DNA of 64,000 nucleotides from Balanoglossus misakiensis (lineage: Eukaryota > Hemichordata): contig CM082595.2 of assembly GCA_040954595.2 (NCBI GenBank), positions 3,224,001 through 3,288,000 on the forward strand, in the 5' to 3' direction. The first letter of the stretch is position 1. Every line of letters begins with the position of its first letter. The notes under the pieces are model-generated. The model was not told where the DNA came from. It worked only from the letters and a program-made list of their open reading frames with translations, and did not search any database. This document shows positions 54,201-64,000 of the stretch, in pieces. The position numbers and the translations under genes were made by a program.

Positions 54201-54948
54201 AGAACGCATGACATGATTGTCCAGCACACATGATGTAACCATGATTCTAAATTAAAATTCCGGGTCTGGGATATGTATACATACTTTTCAAGAGAAGATC
54301 CCATGCCTCCTCCTTCATATCATTACCAAGGTTGTTGAAATGACTGAAAAAAATCACATAGAAATTACAGATGCTACCAGTGAGTTGTTGTTGGTTACCA
54401 ATTTGTGGTTACCTAGGTGATTGTATCATCTGTGACCAATCATAAGTGATGTTTTGCATATTGGCCTTCATACAAAAATATAATGTGTACTGCAGCTATT
54501 TCTGCGTAAATCAAAAATGTTTACCTGAGAATACTGTAGAAAACATCAAATTTGTCCAGGATGGCCATTGCACCTGCAGATCTAAATGCAGATTTACAAT
54601 CTGAAAAATAGAAAGAAGTGGACATCATAAAATAATATGACCCCAAACTTACAAAAGAGAACATTCACTGGCACCAGTATAGACGTTATTGTTGTGGTGA
54701 CCAAAGAAGGAAATGAAATGTACACATACTCAGAGCACATTGACAGAGTGATTGTTAGCATGGTAACAAGTGATGCAACTCAAATAATATTGCTATGGTA
54801 CCAAGGGCTGCAAAATCTATTATATCTTACCGTGCAGTTCTCCGTGTAACTGTCTCTGTGTGAGAACTTCGTCAACAACATACTGGCTCGTGTTTGTCCT
54901 AGATTGTAGGTCCTCTTTATTTAGAGGGATGATAAATTCCACGTTCAT
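45259..54948 (-). CDS. NCAPD2: Condensin complex subunit 1 (CAP-D2)
   Basis: HEAT-repeat subunit of condensin I, needed for mitotic chromosome condensation with SMC2/SMC4, NCAPH and NCAPG. 30 coding exons: 54831-54948, 54525-54600, 54285-54343, 53895-54064, 53535-53680, 53297-53418, 53040-53163, 52766-52913, 52406-52528, 52105-52314, 51871-51961, 51569-51698, 51205-51449, 50898-51064, 50380-50633, 49867-50088, 49524-49656, 49263-49347, 48909-49055, 48466-48677, 48186-48288, 47869-48044, 47664-47767, 47356-47533, 47096-47190, 46870-46950, 46502-46685, 46011-46131, 45618-45878, 45259-45395. They total 1473 codons plus stop; human is about 1400. The N-terminus MNVEFIIPLNKEDLQ and QYVVDEVL resembles vertebrate CAP-D2. 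The conserved Cnd1 HEAT block is clear in exons 22-24 (GDLTVRFPNLIEPWTPNLYA; DDSPTVRKNTMIVLTRLIL; NMAKMFFNELSKK). The C-terminal tail is acidic/basic and serine-rich, as in family members regulated by CDK phosphorylation. The start ATG lies in the first coding exon, whose acceptor is at 54969; a non-coding exon with donor at 55272 probably precedes it. Confidence 0.97.
49354..49381. repeat. Short (CAA)n microsatellite
   Basis: About nine CAA units in the NCAPD2 intron between exons 17 and 18. Confidence 0.9.
51741..51813 (+). repeat. Copy 3 of the ~70-bp interspersed repeat
   Basis: In the NCAPD2 intron between exons 11 and 12. It is nearly identical to 41082-41155. More diverged inverted relatives may lie at about 46985-47035 and 53777-53840 in other NCAPD2 introns. 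Confidence 0.88.
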
Positions 54949-55274
54949 GTTTCCCCCAAAGTCGATTCCCTGGCAAGTAAACAAAAGAGGTACATCATGC
55001 TAGGTGTCAGAGTTACTTGGGTTGCGACTATAAACCACTGAGAGTCTAAAATGTACGTGTGATTTATTGAAATACGCTTTGATCGTGAAATGAAATTGAT
55101 CATGATGACGAAACGGACAGTCAGTACAGTATTGATATGTACACAAATCATGATTGACCGAATTCACGATCCGATCGTGAGTCGGCAATGAACATACTGC
55201 CTTCCTGGGCACCAGGATTCACATAGCATTGCCATACAGAAGAGGAATTAAAACAAACAGTGTCTACTTACCAA

Positions 55275-56306
55275 ATCAATAAGACGAAAACCGTGTTTTG
55301 AATTGTGTTCCCTGTGAATCCCTATGTGATCTTTGACCAAGGAATACAAAATGGCGGTGAAATTCAAATCGATGACGTCACAACTCAACTGACCAATTAC
55401 CCACGGGTTGTCGTTGGTGGCGCTATTCACAGCTCCTAACACGTGCACACTGCAGTGCAGTAGTCGTATGTGTTCCAAATAAAGCCATAAACACTGAATT
55501 ATGACGTAATAACATGATATAAGCTCCAAATAAAGTGATCAATTTATGTTCTCACAGCAGGGCCTATTTTCAGTTCCCACTCGTGCGAGGCTATGCACAG
55601 AATCCACTGTCTTTTCCAGACTTATCATTTTAATTGTGACACACCCTAAACCATTACAACGCTCTTTTTAAATGTAGACAGAAAGTAATTGATAACAATG
55701 AAAGGAAACTGAAAACTGGGAAGGGGTCATAATGCAAAATATTGAATAAAAGAGCAAAAATGTCTCTGTTTTAAAATTCAATATGGCCGCCAATCTCCGT
55801 CAACTCTTTGCAGAATTTTTAAAATGGTGATTTTTATGAAAACAAGATGGTGAACACCACATTTTCATCTTTATTTTTTAAAAGATTTCACACACGATTT
55901 AAAGCATTTATTATTTGGAAAATCTCTCCCGAGGGGCGTATTAGAGAAAACAATTGTGAAGCGGATTTTTGCCATAATTCCACCGTCTGCGCAGTCTCTT
56001 GCAACTTGTGAGCTACATATGTTCAAACAATACAGAAAATTCACCTGCACGGATGGCTGAAATCTCATTGCAAAGGAATTTGACATAATCAGCTGAGTGG
56101 AAAATATGGCCGCGTTGAGATCACTGAGGCATCAGTGGTATTCATCAGTTGGAATCATTATTTATACGGGTCACTGACTGACATCTCTATTCTTCATTAT
56201 GAGATTTTGAGAGGGAAGAGTCTGTGATATAATGTTTTTCCTTTGACCAGATCAAAGACAAAAGTCACAAGTAACGACAAATACGATAGCATCTAACGGA
56301 AAAAGA
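55275..56306. other. Divergent intergenic region between NCAPD2 and the transferase pair
   Basis: NCAPD2 (-) and the first transferase (+) are transcribed away from each other. The left part probably holds the NCAPD2 non-coding first exon and promoter. I see no other gene. Confidence 0.45.
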
Positions 56307-57632
56307 ATGATACCAAGTCCACAGAAAGTTTGCAGGATTTGTCGCCTATTTACTGTATTAATGCTGCTTCTTGGGCTCTGCGCCGTTTTCCAGACACTGC
56401 GTAATTTGATTTCCAGTCAACGCGTTAGTTGGGAGAGGGTGGCCTCTAAACATGACGATCCCTTGAGCCAGACATGCACTGACATCATTCTTGGAAACGT
56501 CGACGACGGAAGCCCGAAGACCAGGGACCTTCTGGTGTCTGCAAAGGCGCGAGTTCTCTCCGACAGGTCCGTGTTTGAAACGGCAGCAACCTGCGAGGAT
56601 TTCGTCAACACAAGGGGCTATTTCGACAACCCGGTCACTAAAGAGGAGAAGGAATTCCCGCTGGCATTTAGCATCGTGATGCACAAGTCGGCCCACCAAG
56701 CGGAGAGGTTGCTGCGTGCCATCTACAGACCACATAACGTTTACTGCATTCATGTCGACGGCAAAGCACCAGTAAAACTTACCCAGGCAATGCAAGCAAT
56801 TGCCGACTGTTTTGATAACGTCGCCATGGCATCGCATCGCTCGGATGTAGTTTGGGGTTCCATCAGCCTCGTGCATGCAGAGCGGCAATGCCAACAAGAA
56901 TTGCTGAATTCAAACCGTACGTGGAAGTACTTGATAAACCTGGCCGGACAGGACTATCCCCTCAAAACAAACTTGGAGATAGTTCAGATTCTTAAACAGT
57001 TCAATCAAGGGAACGATGTTGCGAATAGTGGCATAATGAACCCAGCTAGAACCAAATTCAGATGGCATGTTGAAAATGGCACATTGCGAAAGACTTCAGT
57101 CAAAAAAACTGATCCCATTCCAGGTGGGATTACTATTCACAAAGGAAGTTTACATGCTGCTCTCACCAGGCGATTTGTGGAATTCCTGCTCCACAGTAAA
57201 CTGTCACAGGAGTTCCTGGTTTGGTTGAACGATACAGGAATCCCAGACGAAACGTTTTACCAAAGTCTAGCCTCTCTTCCCAGTGTGCCAGGGGGCCCAG
57301 GAAAGCAGCGATCCAAAGAAGTGATTTCAAGGGCAAAACTGTGGAGTTCAGCGTCTAGGCCTTGTAAGGGTGCCTATGTTCGTGGCGTGTGTATCTTTTC
57401 ATGGCGAGATTTGCCATGGATAGTCCGGCGGCCTCACCTGTTTATAAACAAACTGAACATCCACTACGACAGTCTTGTACTCGACTGTCTCTCAGAAGTT
57501 ATCCATAACAGAACATTTCAGCCAGTCGAATTGAATCTCGAATATTATCGGAAATTCGCGAAAACGAGGACATTGGAGGCTTTCGATGAAACTGAAAACT
57601 GGGTAATGAATCAAAACTCACGTAGAAACTGA
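56307..57632 (+). CDS. Core-2/I-branching beta-1,6-GlcNAc-transferase family, copy 1
   Basis: Golgi glycosyltransferase of the Branch family (GCNT1-like), predicted to add beta-1,6-linked N-acetylglucosamine to O-glycans or poly-lactosamine. Intronless frame of 441 residues. Type II layout: short basic cytosolic tail, signal anchor about 14-33 (LFTVLMLLLGLCAVFQTL), stem, catalytic domain about 105-425. Family blocks: EFPLAFSIVMHKSAHQAERL, AIYRPHNVYCIHVD, WKYLINLAGQDYPLKTNLEI, IPDETFYQSL (the PDE acid motif), VCIFSWRDLPWIVRRPHLF. Several N-x-S/T sequons. The second copy follows in tandem 488 bases downstream. Exact acceptor specificity cannot be told from sequence. Confidence 0.92.
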   Translation: MIPSPQKVCRICRLFTVLMLLLGLCAVFQTLRNLISSQRVSWERVASKHDDPLSQTCTDIILGNVDDGSPKTRDLLVSAKARVLSDRSVFETAATCEDFVNTRGYFDNPVTKEEKEFPLAFSIVMHKSAHQAERLLRAIYRPHNVYCIHVDGKAPVKLTQAMQAIADCFDNVAMASHRSDVVWGSISLVHAERQCQQELLNSNRTWKYLINLAGQDYPLKTNLEIVQILKQFNQGNDVANSGIMNPARTKFRWHVENGTLRKTSVKKTDPIPGGITIHKGSLHAALTRRFVEFLLHSKLSQEFLVWLNDTGIPDETFYQSLASLPSVPGGPGKQRSKEVISRAKLWSSASRPCKGAYVRGVCIFSWRDLPWIVRRPHLFINKLNIHYDSLVLDCLSEVIHNRTFQPVELNLEYYRKFAKTRTLEAFDETENWVMNQNSRRN

Positions 57633-58120
57633 GTGAGTGCCTTGGCTATGAAAACTCTATTGTAAAGAAATAGTTATCCACTACATAGTAGCTCCAGTGA
57701 ATATAGAAGTTCGAGACCAATAAGACGCTTTTAGGGAGACCTTGTCTGATTTTAGCATTAAATTTAAATATTGGAGGTGAAATGACGGGGTTGCTGAAGC
57801 GTTGGAGCATCACAATTTGAAATTTATTGGCGCATTTCAATTGTCAACTTTGCGTGCGTCGATAACCAATGAAAATGCAAATATTTGTTCCAATATGGTA
57901 TTTCTGCTGGTTGCACAGTCATTATGCGCAACTCAAAACTGACGCACAGGTGTTAGAACATCAGATTATTGACGCATTTCTATTGTCATTTCAACAAAAA
58001 AACAACTGTGCCAAATTGAAGAGGTTAACATGTATGGCAACATTCATAAAAGTAAAATACCGTCATTCTAAACCAGAACCCTGTTTGGCGGAGAGGTGCT
58101 GCAAGAACAGGTAATCCAGA

Positions 58121-59440
58121 ATGGTGCCATCTACATTTATTCTGCGAAGATTATTCAAGTATAGGAGTCGCCGGATCTTTCTGTTCCTGCTTCTGGGCCT
58201 CCACATTATTTTTTTGGCATATTTGGGCTATTCGGCGTTCCAACAAACGTTGGGATCGGTGACAGCACTGGTGAGCACAAGACGGAGCGGGCTGTGCGCT
58301 GATCTCATTCGTGGCCACGTGGAACACCAGCAAGACGTTGGCGAGCGTGTGATATCTTCCAGGGTGCGAATACCGTCGGATGACTCGATGTCAGAATCGG
58401 CGGCGAACTGCGATAGATTTGTCCGTGCTGGGGGATACTTTGACAAACCAGTGACCGACGAAGAGAGAGAATTCCCACTTGCGTTCAGCATCATGATGCA
58501 CACATCAGCGTATCAGGTGGAAATGTTGTTGCGCACCATCTACAGACCACAGAATGTATATTGCATCCACGTGGATCTCAAGGCACCGCCGGAACTTCAC
58601 CGGGCCATGCAAGCAATAACTAACTGTCTTAATAATGTCTTCATAGCCTCTCGTCTCTTCAATGTCACTTGGGGGTCCATCACCCTGGTCTATGCCGAAC
58701 GTCAGTGTCAGAGAGATCTTTTAGATCCTGTCCATCAATGGAAGTACTTGATAAACCTAGCTGGACAGGAGTATCCGCTGAAAACAAACTTAGAGATCGT
58801 TCAGATACTAAAACAGTTTAATCAACAGAACGATATTGTGACTTCTTCCAAAATATTTCCAAAGAGAACACATTTACAATACCGCATCAATGGGAACAAA
58901 ATAGAGCAAACTTTAATTAACAAGAGAGAACCCATTCCAGATGGTATAACGATTCACAAAGGTGGTTTACAGACCGCCCTTGTGCGACAGTTTGTTGATT
59001 TTCTACACACAGACAAACGTGCTCGCGAGTTCTTGATTTGGTTAAATGACACCGGAGTTCCAGACGAAGCGTTTTACCAGAGTTTAGCCTCTCTTCCCGA
59101 GGCTCCAGGTGGACCTGGATTGAAACAATCCCGCGCCATGATATCCAGAGCCAAAGTGTGGAAATCAGAATACACGGAATGCAAGGGCAAATTCGTGCAT
59201 GAAGTGTGCATCTTTTCATGGCGTGATTTACCATGGATCGTCCGCCAGCCCCACTTGTTTATAAATAAATTCCACGTCGACTACGACGGTCTCGTACTGG
59301 ACTGTTTGTCCGAGCTGATCAATAACAGAACATTTCACCCAGTCGACTTGAACCTCGAATACTATCGGAAATTCGCCGAAACACGATCTTGGGCAGCCTT
59401 CGATCACGAAACGGAGAAATGGTTCATAAATATGGATTGA
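58121..59440 (+). CDS. Core-2/I-branching beta-1,6-GlcNAc-transferase family, copy 2
   Basis: Tandem paralogue of the preceding gene, also intronless, 439 residues. Signal anchor about 18-38 (IFLFLLLGLHIIFLAYLGYS), then stem and Branch domain. It matches copy 1 block by block (EFPLAFSIMMHTSAYQVEML, WKYLINLAGQEYPLKTNLEI, VPDEAFYQSL, VCIFSWRDLPWIVRQPHLF). Differences concentrate in the stem and around residues 245-270, as expected if specificity or regulation has diverged. Both copies keep the PDE motif and the cysteine-rich C-terminal third, so both are probably active. Confidence 0.92.
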   Translation: MVPSTFILRRLFKYRSRRIFLFLLLGLHIIFLAYLGYSAFQQTLGSVTALVSTRRSGLCADLIRGHVEHQQDVGERVISSRVRIPSDDSMSESAANCDRFVRAGGYFDKPVTDEEREFPLAFSIMMHTSAYQVEMLLRTIYRPQNVYCIHVDLKAPPELHRAMQAITNCLNNVFIASRLFNVTWGSITLVYAERQCQRDLLDPVHQWKYLINLAGQEYPLKTNLEIVQILKQFNQQNDIVTSSKIFPKRTHLQYRINGNKIEQTLINKREPIPDGITIHKGGLQTALVRQFVDFLHTDKRAREFLIWLNDTGVPDEAFYQSLASLPEAPGGPGLKQSRAMISRAKVWKSEYTECKGKFVHEVCIFSWRDLPWIVRQPHLFINKFHVDYDGLVLDCLSELINNRTFHPVDLNLEYYRKFAETRSWAAFDHETEKWFINMD

Positions 59441-59547
59441 TTATCACGATACTACTAGAGCGATGTTGATGATTTCTGTCTCCTACTTTTTCTTTAATTG
59501 GTACATGAGGTCTGGGTGCTATCCTCTACATAAGACAAATGGACATA

Positions 59548-59553
59548 AATAAA
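59548..59553 (+). terminator. Poly(A) signal of transferase copy 2
   Basis: AATAAA about 110 bases after the stop codon. Confidence 0.5.
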
Positions 59554-59559
59554 ATGAAG

Positions 59560-60389
59560 CAAAACAAAACAAAATGTGTAAAGGTCATTTTATTTAACAC
59601 CGTAAATGTACAAGAATTATATTATTTTATTGACAACCAAGGAATACACCACGAGGCAGGCAAAGTGTGTTGCCATAATCACTTTTTTCTCTAACAAAAA
59701 GTAGAAAAAGCCATTTTGCAACAGACAGCATTGAAAATTAGGATTGTCAATTTTCTTGACGAGGAGCTATTGTGAGCCCTTATTTCAAACATAAAACACA
59801 AATTGGAGTCATGTTTTATTCTCTTAAAACACCAAAGGTGGATACAACTGCAAGTTGTTGCTTTAATTCGCCTTTAAGATACAATAAACCTCCAAAATCA
59901 GTCTAAAACCTTTTCTCATATTTTGCTCAAGATAACTTGGGATTACATGTATTCTCTCTTAAATTTGAGAATGAAAATCAGGAGTCACCATGCACATTTT
60001 CAAATGAGAGATCAAAATTGTCTCAATTTTAAATTTCAAAATGATTGATAAAACAAGATGAATGGTACCCTGCTTTCCCCTTAAAAAGATTCCCACGCAC
60101 TTTAATATAGTGAACAATTAAACAGTTGTGAGGATCAATTTTCTTAAAATATGTCTCTGAGACGCACAATACCAAAACACATTCATACATCTGACGCTTC
60201 GAATGAAATTTTTCGCCAATTCACTCCATTCTGGCCTACCTGGCCAATATTCAATTACAAAAATAAATGACAAATACCTACATCTACAGACAAGAAGATT
60301 TGTTTGCTGAACAATTAAATTTTAACCCCTGATCAAAATGAAGCTTGAATCTCTTGTATTCAAAATCGCAAATGGGCTTGCTATAAATA
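59560..60389. other. Intergenic spacer
   Basis: A+T-rich with no coding features. It separates the convergent transferase and TSP1/CUB genes. Confidence 0.5.
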
Positions 60390-60395
60390 TTTATT
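60390..60395 (-). terminator. Poly(A) signal of the TSP1/CUB gene
   Basis: AATAAA on the minus strand 35 bases beyond the stop codon. Confidence 0.4.
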
Positions 60396-60429
60396 CCTGT
60401 TGGGAAATGTGAAACTGATGGAGTGGCGT

Positions 60430-63400
60430 TTAGTTTTCTATTGCCGTCCACGTGAATGTATAACCCCTGCCCTCAATGCTGCTGTCTGTGACAAATTCAA
60501 CATGGACGACGTTGCCAACAGAAGTGTATTGGAGTGTCTCCTGCAGATCACCACAGTATGTTTCTGATTGGTTTGTGACGGTGTCCGTGATCTAGAAAAA
60601 AAATACAAAAAATATTTAACAAACCAAATAATCAATCAACCAACAAACCAAACATAAACGGAAATATAAATACTTTGACGTGTCAGTGGCAACAGTCATG
60701 GTTTGTTTTGAACAGGGTCATCTGTAGAGCAGTATAATATAAAACAGTTGTTCAGAAACACAGAACACTTGTGAAATTACTTAATAGGTAGTTATTCGGT
60801 GTCATGCGCGTTGTAAATCTGACATAATGACAGAGAAAGTAGAAAGATACAATAGAATATATCAAATACCTTTAAGTGGTCAAATTCACAATTGTCGTCA
60901 AACTCTATGTTCATGTCAATGATGGTTATAGAGATGTGGTACCCGCTCTGGACCTGGATGGTTGATGTACAGTCAAGCTCGCGTGGGTAGTTGGTGTTTG
61001 GATATAGAGGCGATGACAGTTGACCTTCCTGGGTGGTATAGGTACTACCGCACCCTGCAAAAGTAAACACAGTTGTGGTTGGATTTTGTTATGTGATGAA
61101 AATGAATCACTGGTTTAGTATGCATGGTTGGTAGTACATATGTTACCTGCATTGTATACACTTTTTCAAAGGAGTCTAAACAGTGAATACTATAGAATTG
61201 CACTCAGCATGATGGTACACTGTTAACATACAAAAATTATACTCACCATAACCTTCTGGGCACTCGACCATGTAACACTCTTCCTGGGCCACTGGTCTAG
61301 CGACCTCAGCACACCTGGATTCCGGGACTACGCTGGTTAGGTCGTCCTTATCAGTGCGACACTCAACCACTCGGCTGTGTACACCACATCCACAGGTGAC
61401 TGAACACTGCAATGGTAAACGAGAAAGATTTAATTAAATTACACAAAGAATCAATATTATTTGGGGGACTGTATCTATATTCTGATACACCATGTGTTGG
61501 ACTGACATCAAACTTTTCTGCCAAGAACTTTGTTGTCTATATTGTACACACATGGTATCAAATCATTTCTGAGTCTTCCACATACATGAGGTCATTTGAT
61601 TGATCTGTGTGCTGTCTTCCTTGTAGAAAACTGGTTTTTGACTTAGTTTCCCAAAAGGTTTTGAACACCAATGTTTCCGAATAAGCTCGGAAATGGTACC
61701 TGATAAAATATCACTACTACCAAGTTTATTAGTATTACCTGAGACCATTCGCTGGTGTACCAATATGCAGGGCAATTGACTGGAACACAGACGGCTGTCT
61801 CAACTGGCTTGGTCAAACCGAAATTGGTACAATCAGCATCTGTTGCTTGTGTAACACTGGTTGCATATACACGCATACATGTGACTGTTCTTGTTTGGAT
61901 TCTAAGCTCACAATCACACGGCCCATATTCTGATACAGTGTACATATATCTGAAAAATAAAATGTATCAATATCATTTATACATTAATACATTTTAAATG
62001 CCCTTCCCAATATCTCCTATGTTTGAAAACATATATATGACAATAGTCCAGTCGTCAAACATGCATTTCATCAAATTGATGCAATATGCATATTCTATCT
62101 ATCTTGCATAATGGGAAATTCTGGGGAACTTTGAATATCGTTAATAACCTGAATGGGCCAAGTAATATAAGTCAATTAGCTGTGTATCAAACTCAAATAA
62201 GTGCAGAGTTTAAGAAAAAATAGTTTTTGTGCCGTTTAACATGAAGGACAATATGTGTTGTATGTCCTGTGTCACATGTTGTTTGGCCTGCCTTGCATTA
62301 ATATCCTCCCATATAAACTGCAGGGCCCTTTCTGAGATCTCTGAGTGTTGTTGAGTACAGGAAATTGTCTATTGCCATGATGACAAAGTAATATACTGTT
62401 TGCATGAAAATATTGATGAATACAATGCAATTGTATTTTCTTGACATTAATAGCCAGGAAAATGATAGCATGAATATACATACGTTGCACACTCTGACAC
62501 AGCACAGACTTCTTGAGCAACTGGTCTGACTAGGTTACCCTGAGTACAGAAAGCATCATCAACAACAGTGTTGGTTGTCTGTTCCACACATTCAACAGTC
62601 CTCACACGGATGGATGTTCCACATGTAGCAGAGCACTGCAAGTAAAACATAAACATTGTTAATATACATGTTCTCTAGTATTACACTTTCATTTTTCAAT
62701 GTATGCACGTTGTCTGAAACATGATTTCGGATAATTAAACAGACTATTCTGCCTTTGAGGCCTAATACATTTACACACAAGAATATATGTGTAAAAATCC
62801 GTACATGAATACTTGATACTATGATACGGTTAAAGGTTCAGTTACCTCACTCCAGGCTCCAACAACGAATGAGTACACAGCGCAAGCTGGTACGCCAGTA
62901 CAGAGTTCAACACTGGTTGGAAGTGTAAGACCAGCTGCTGCACAATTGCCGGAGTCAACTGGGATAGTGGTACCCACAACCACACAAGAGACAGTCCTAA
63001 TTCTGAAAGATGTACCACAGGTAGCTGAGCACTGCAAAAACAAACATGTGATATATTACCATGTCGTTTCATAAACAGAGGTGAATTATAGCTATGAGAT
63101 TGACACAATCTTGACCACAATAAATCATTATAATCCAATGATTTGCACAAAAAATTGTCCAATCTTTTTAAGACGCTCCGCTCAGATGACTTACCTCGCC
63201 CCATTCGCCGACGGTGTAAGTGTAACAGTTGGGTACAACACAGGTCTCTACAGATGTTGGAACAGTCAGACCAGCTGCAAGACACTGTGCCTGGTCAACT
63301 GCAGTATTGGTTCCTGCCAAAACACATGTCACAGTCCTCGTTCTAGTTGATGTACCGCATGTAGCAGAACACTGAAATGAAAATGTATGTTAACGTTTAG

Positions 63401-63975
63401 TACTGAAGGATGGAAATATATGCACATAAATGAGCCATTGGGAATAATTTATAATATTCTTGTGATAGCCAAGGTTCAAAAACACTTACCTCTCCATATG
63501 CACCAACAATAAATGCAACGCAGTCTGGAACAACACACTCTTCTTGAGCAACTGGTCTGACAAGGTTACGCTCAGTACAGAAGCTATCAGCAACAACAGT
63601 GTCAGTTGTCTGTTCGTGACATTCAACTGTCCTCACACGGACGGATGTTCCACATGTAGCAGAGCACTGTAGACAAAAAAATGGACAATTGATATTGACG
63701 ATGGAACAAGGTGTCTGAAAACGTAAATGTAATTGATGGTCCGTAAATTCACAAACTCTTCAGAAAAAATCGTACTGAACTTAACAACATACCTGACTCC
63801 AGCTTCCAACCTCAAACCCATAGACGGGACAAGCTGATACAGTACAGAGTTCAACACTAGTTGGAAGTGTAAGACCAGCTGCTGCACAGTTGCCAGTATC
63901 AACTGGGACATTTGTACCCACAACCACACAAGACACTGTCCTTGTTCTGAAAGATGTACCACAGGTAGCTGAGCA
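60430..63975 (-). CDS. Thrombospondin type-1 repeat / CUB protein, C-terminal part
   Basis: Partial secreted or extracellular-matrix protein; the 5' part lies beyond the right edge. Nine exons seen: 63793-63975, 63490-63666, 63195-63371, 62846-63031, 62484-62635, 61739-61949, 61247-61406, 60870-61054, 60430-60591, giving 530 codons in frame plus stop. Seven TSP1-like modules, most with the module boundary at the intron (an exon ends ...SWSQ and the next begins CSATCG), then a terminal CUB domain split over the last two exons (GCGSTYTTQEGQLSSPLYPN; FDDNCEFDHLKV; the tail ends GYTFTWTAIEN). Modules alternate between two sequence types (VVVGTNVPVDTGNCAAAGLT and VEQTTNTVVDDAFCTQGNLV). The sixth is divergent, with C-D-C where C-S-x-T-C is usual. 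The overall pattern recalls ADAMTS13/ADAMTSL or other TSP1-CUB matrix proteins, but no protease domain is in view, so I leave it unnamed. Confidence 0.88.
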
Positions 63976-64000
63976 CTGCAAAAACAAACATGTGATATAT

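Overview
This is animal nuclear genomic DNA. Genes are split into many short exons with GT/AG introns of about 100-1600 bases, intergenic DNA is A+T-rich, and microsatellites and short inverted-repeat transposons are scattered between genes. The gene content (chordin, condensin D2, a TRIM-NHL protein without coding introns, a NIT-domain guanylate cyclase, a type II C-type lectin, tandem core-2/I-branching transferases) points to an invertebrate deuterostome. An amphioxus (Branchiostoma) is my best guess; a hemichordate or echinoderm cannot be excluded from the sequence alone.

Layout. 1-4705: no gene seen. 4706-7863 (+): ten-exon mitochondrial 2-oxoglutarate/malate carrier (SLC25A11). 9711-11885 (-): TRIM-NHL protein in one coding exon, with a 68-70 bp triple repeat beyond its stop. 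11990-15530: repeat island with several TIR elements and nested duplications. 19008-26798 (+): complete 23-exon chordin, preceded by a TATA-like box and followed by a 3' UTR with a tandem repeat and poly(A) signal. 28610-32125 (-): NIT-domain receptor guanylate cyclase, eight exons. 36700-38957 (-): type II membrane C-type lectin, five exons, with a tandem-repeat stalk. 39624-42188 (-): membrane-anchored beta-lactamase-fold serine hydrolase, six exons. 43015-43554 (-): single-exon two-pass membrane protein (neurensin/TMEM74-like). 45259-54948 (-): NCAPD2, condensin subunit D2, 30 coding exons. 56307-57632 and 58121-59440 (+): two tandem intronless Golgi Branch-domain glycosyltransferases. 60430-63975 (-): C-terminal part of a secreted thrombospondin type-1/CUB protein that runs off the right edge.

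Multiexon models were built by hand from splice sites and checked for frame. Exon lengths summed to an exact number of codons in each complete case: carrier 313 aa, chordin 928 aa, cyclase 690 aa, lectin 255 aa, hydrolase 426 aa, NCAPD2 1473 aa. The genes look functionally unrelated, with no operon-like logic. Points that stand out are the NIT guanylate cyclase (relatives are proposed nitric-oxide sensors), the lectin with a coding 27-bp minisatellite, the block-duplicated TSP1 exons at the right end, the nested TIR repeats at 13.6-15.5 kb, and a roughly 70-bp repeat in introns of three different genes. I found no convincing wholly new system.
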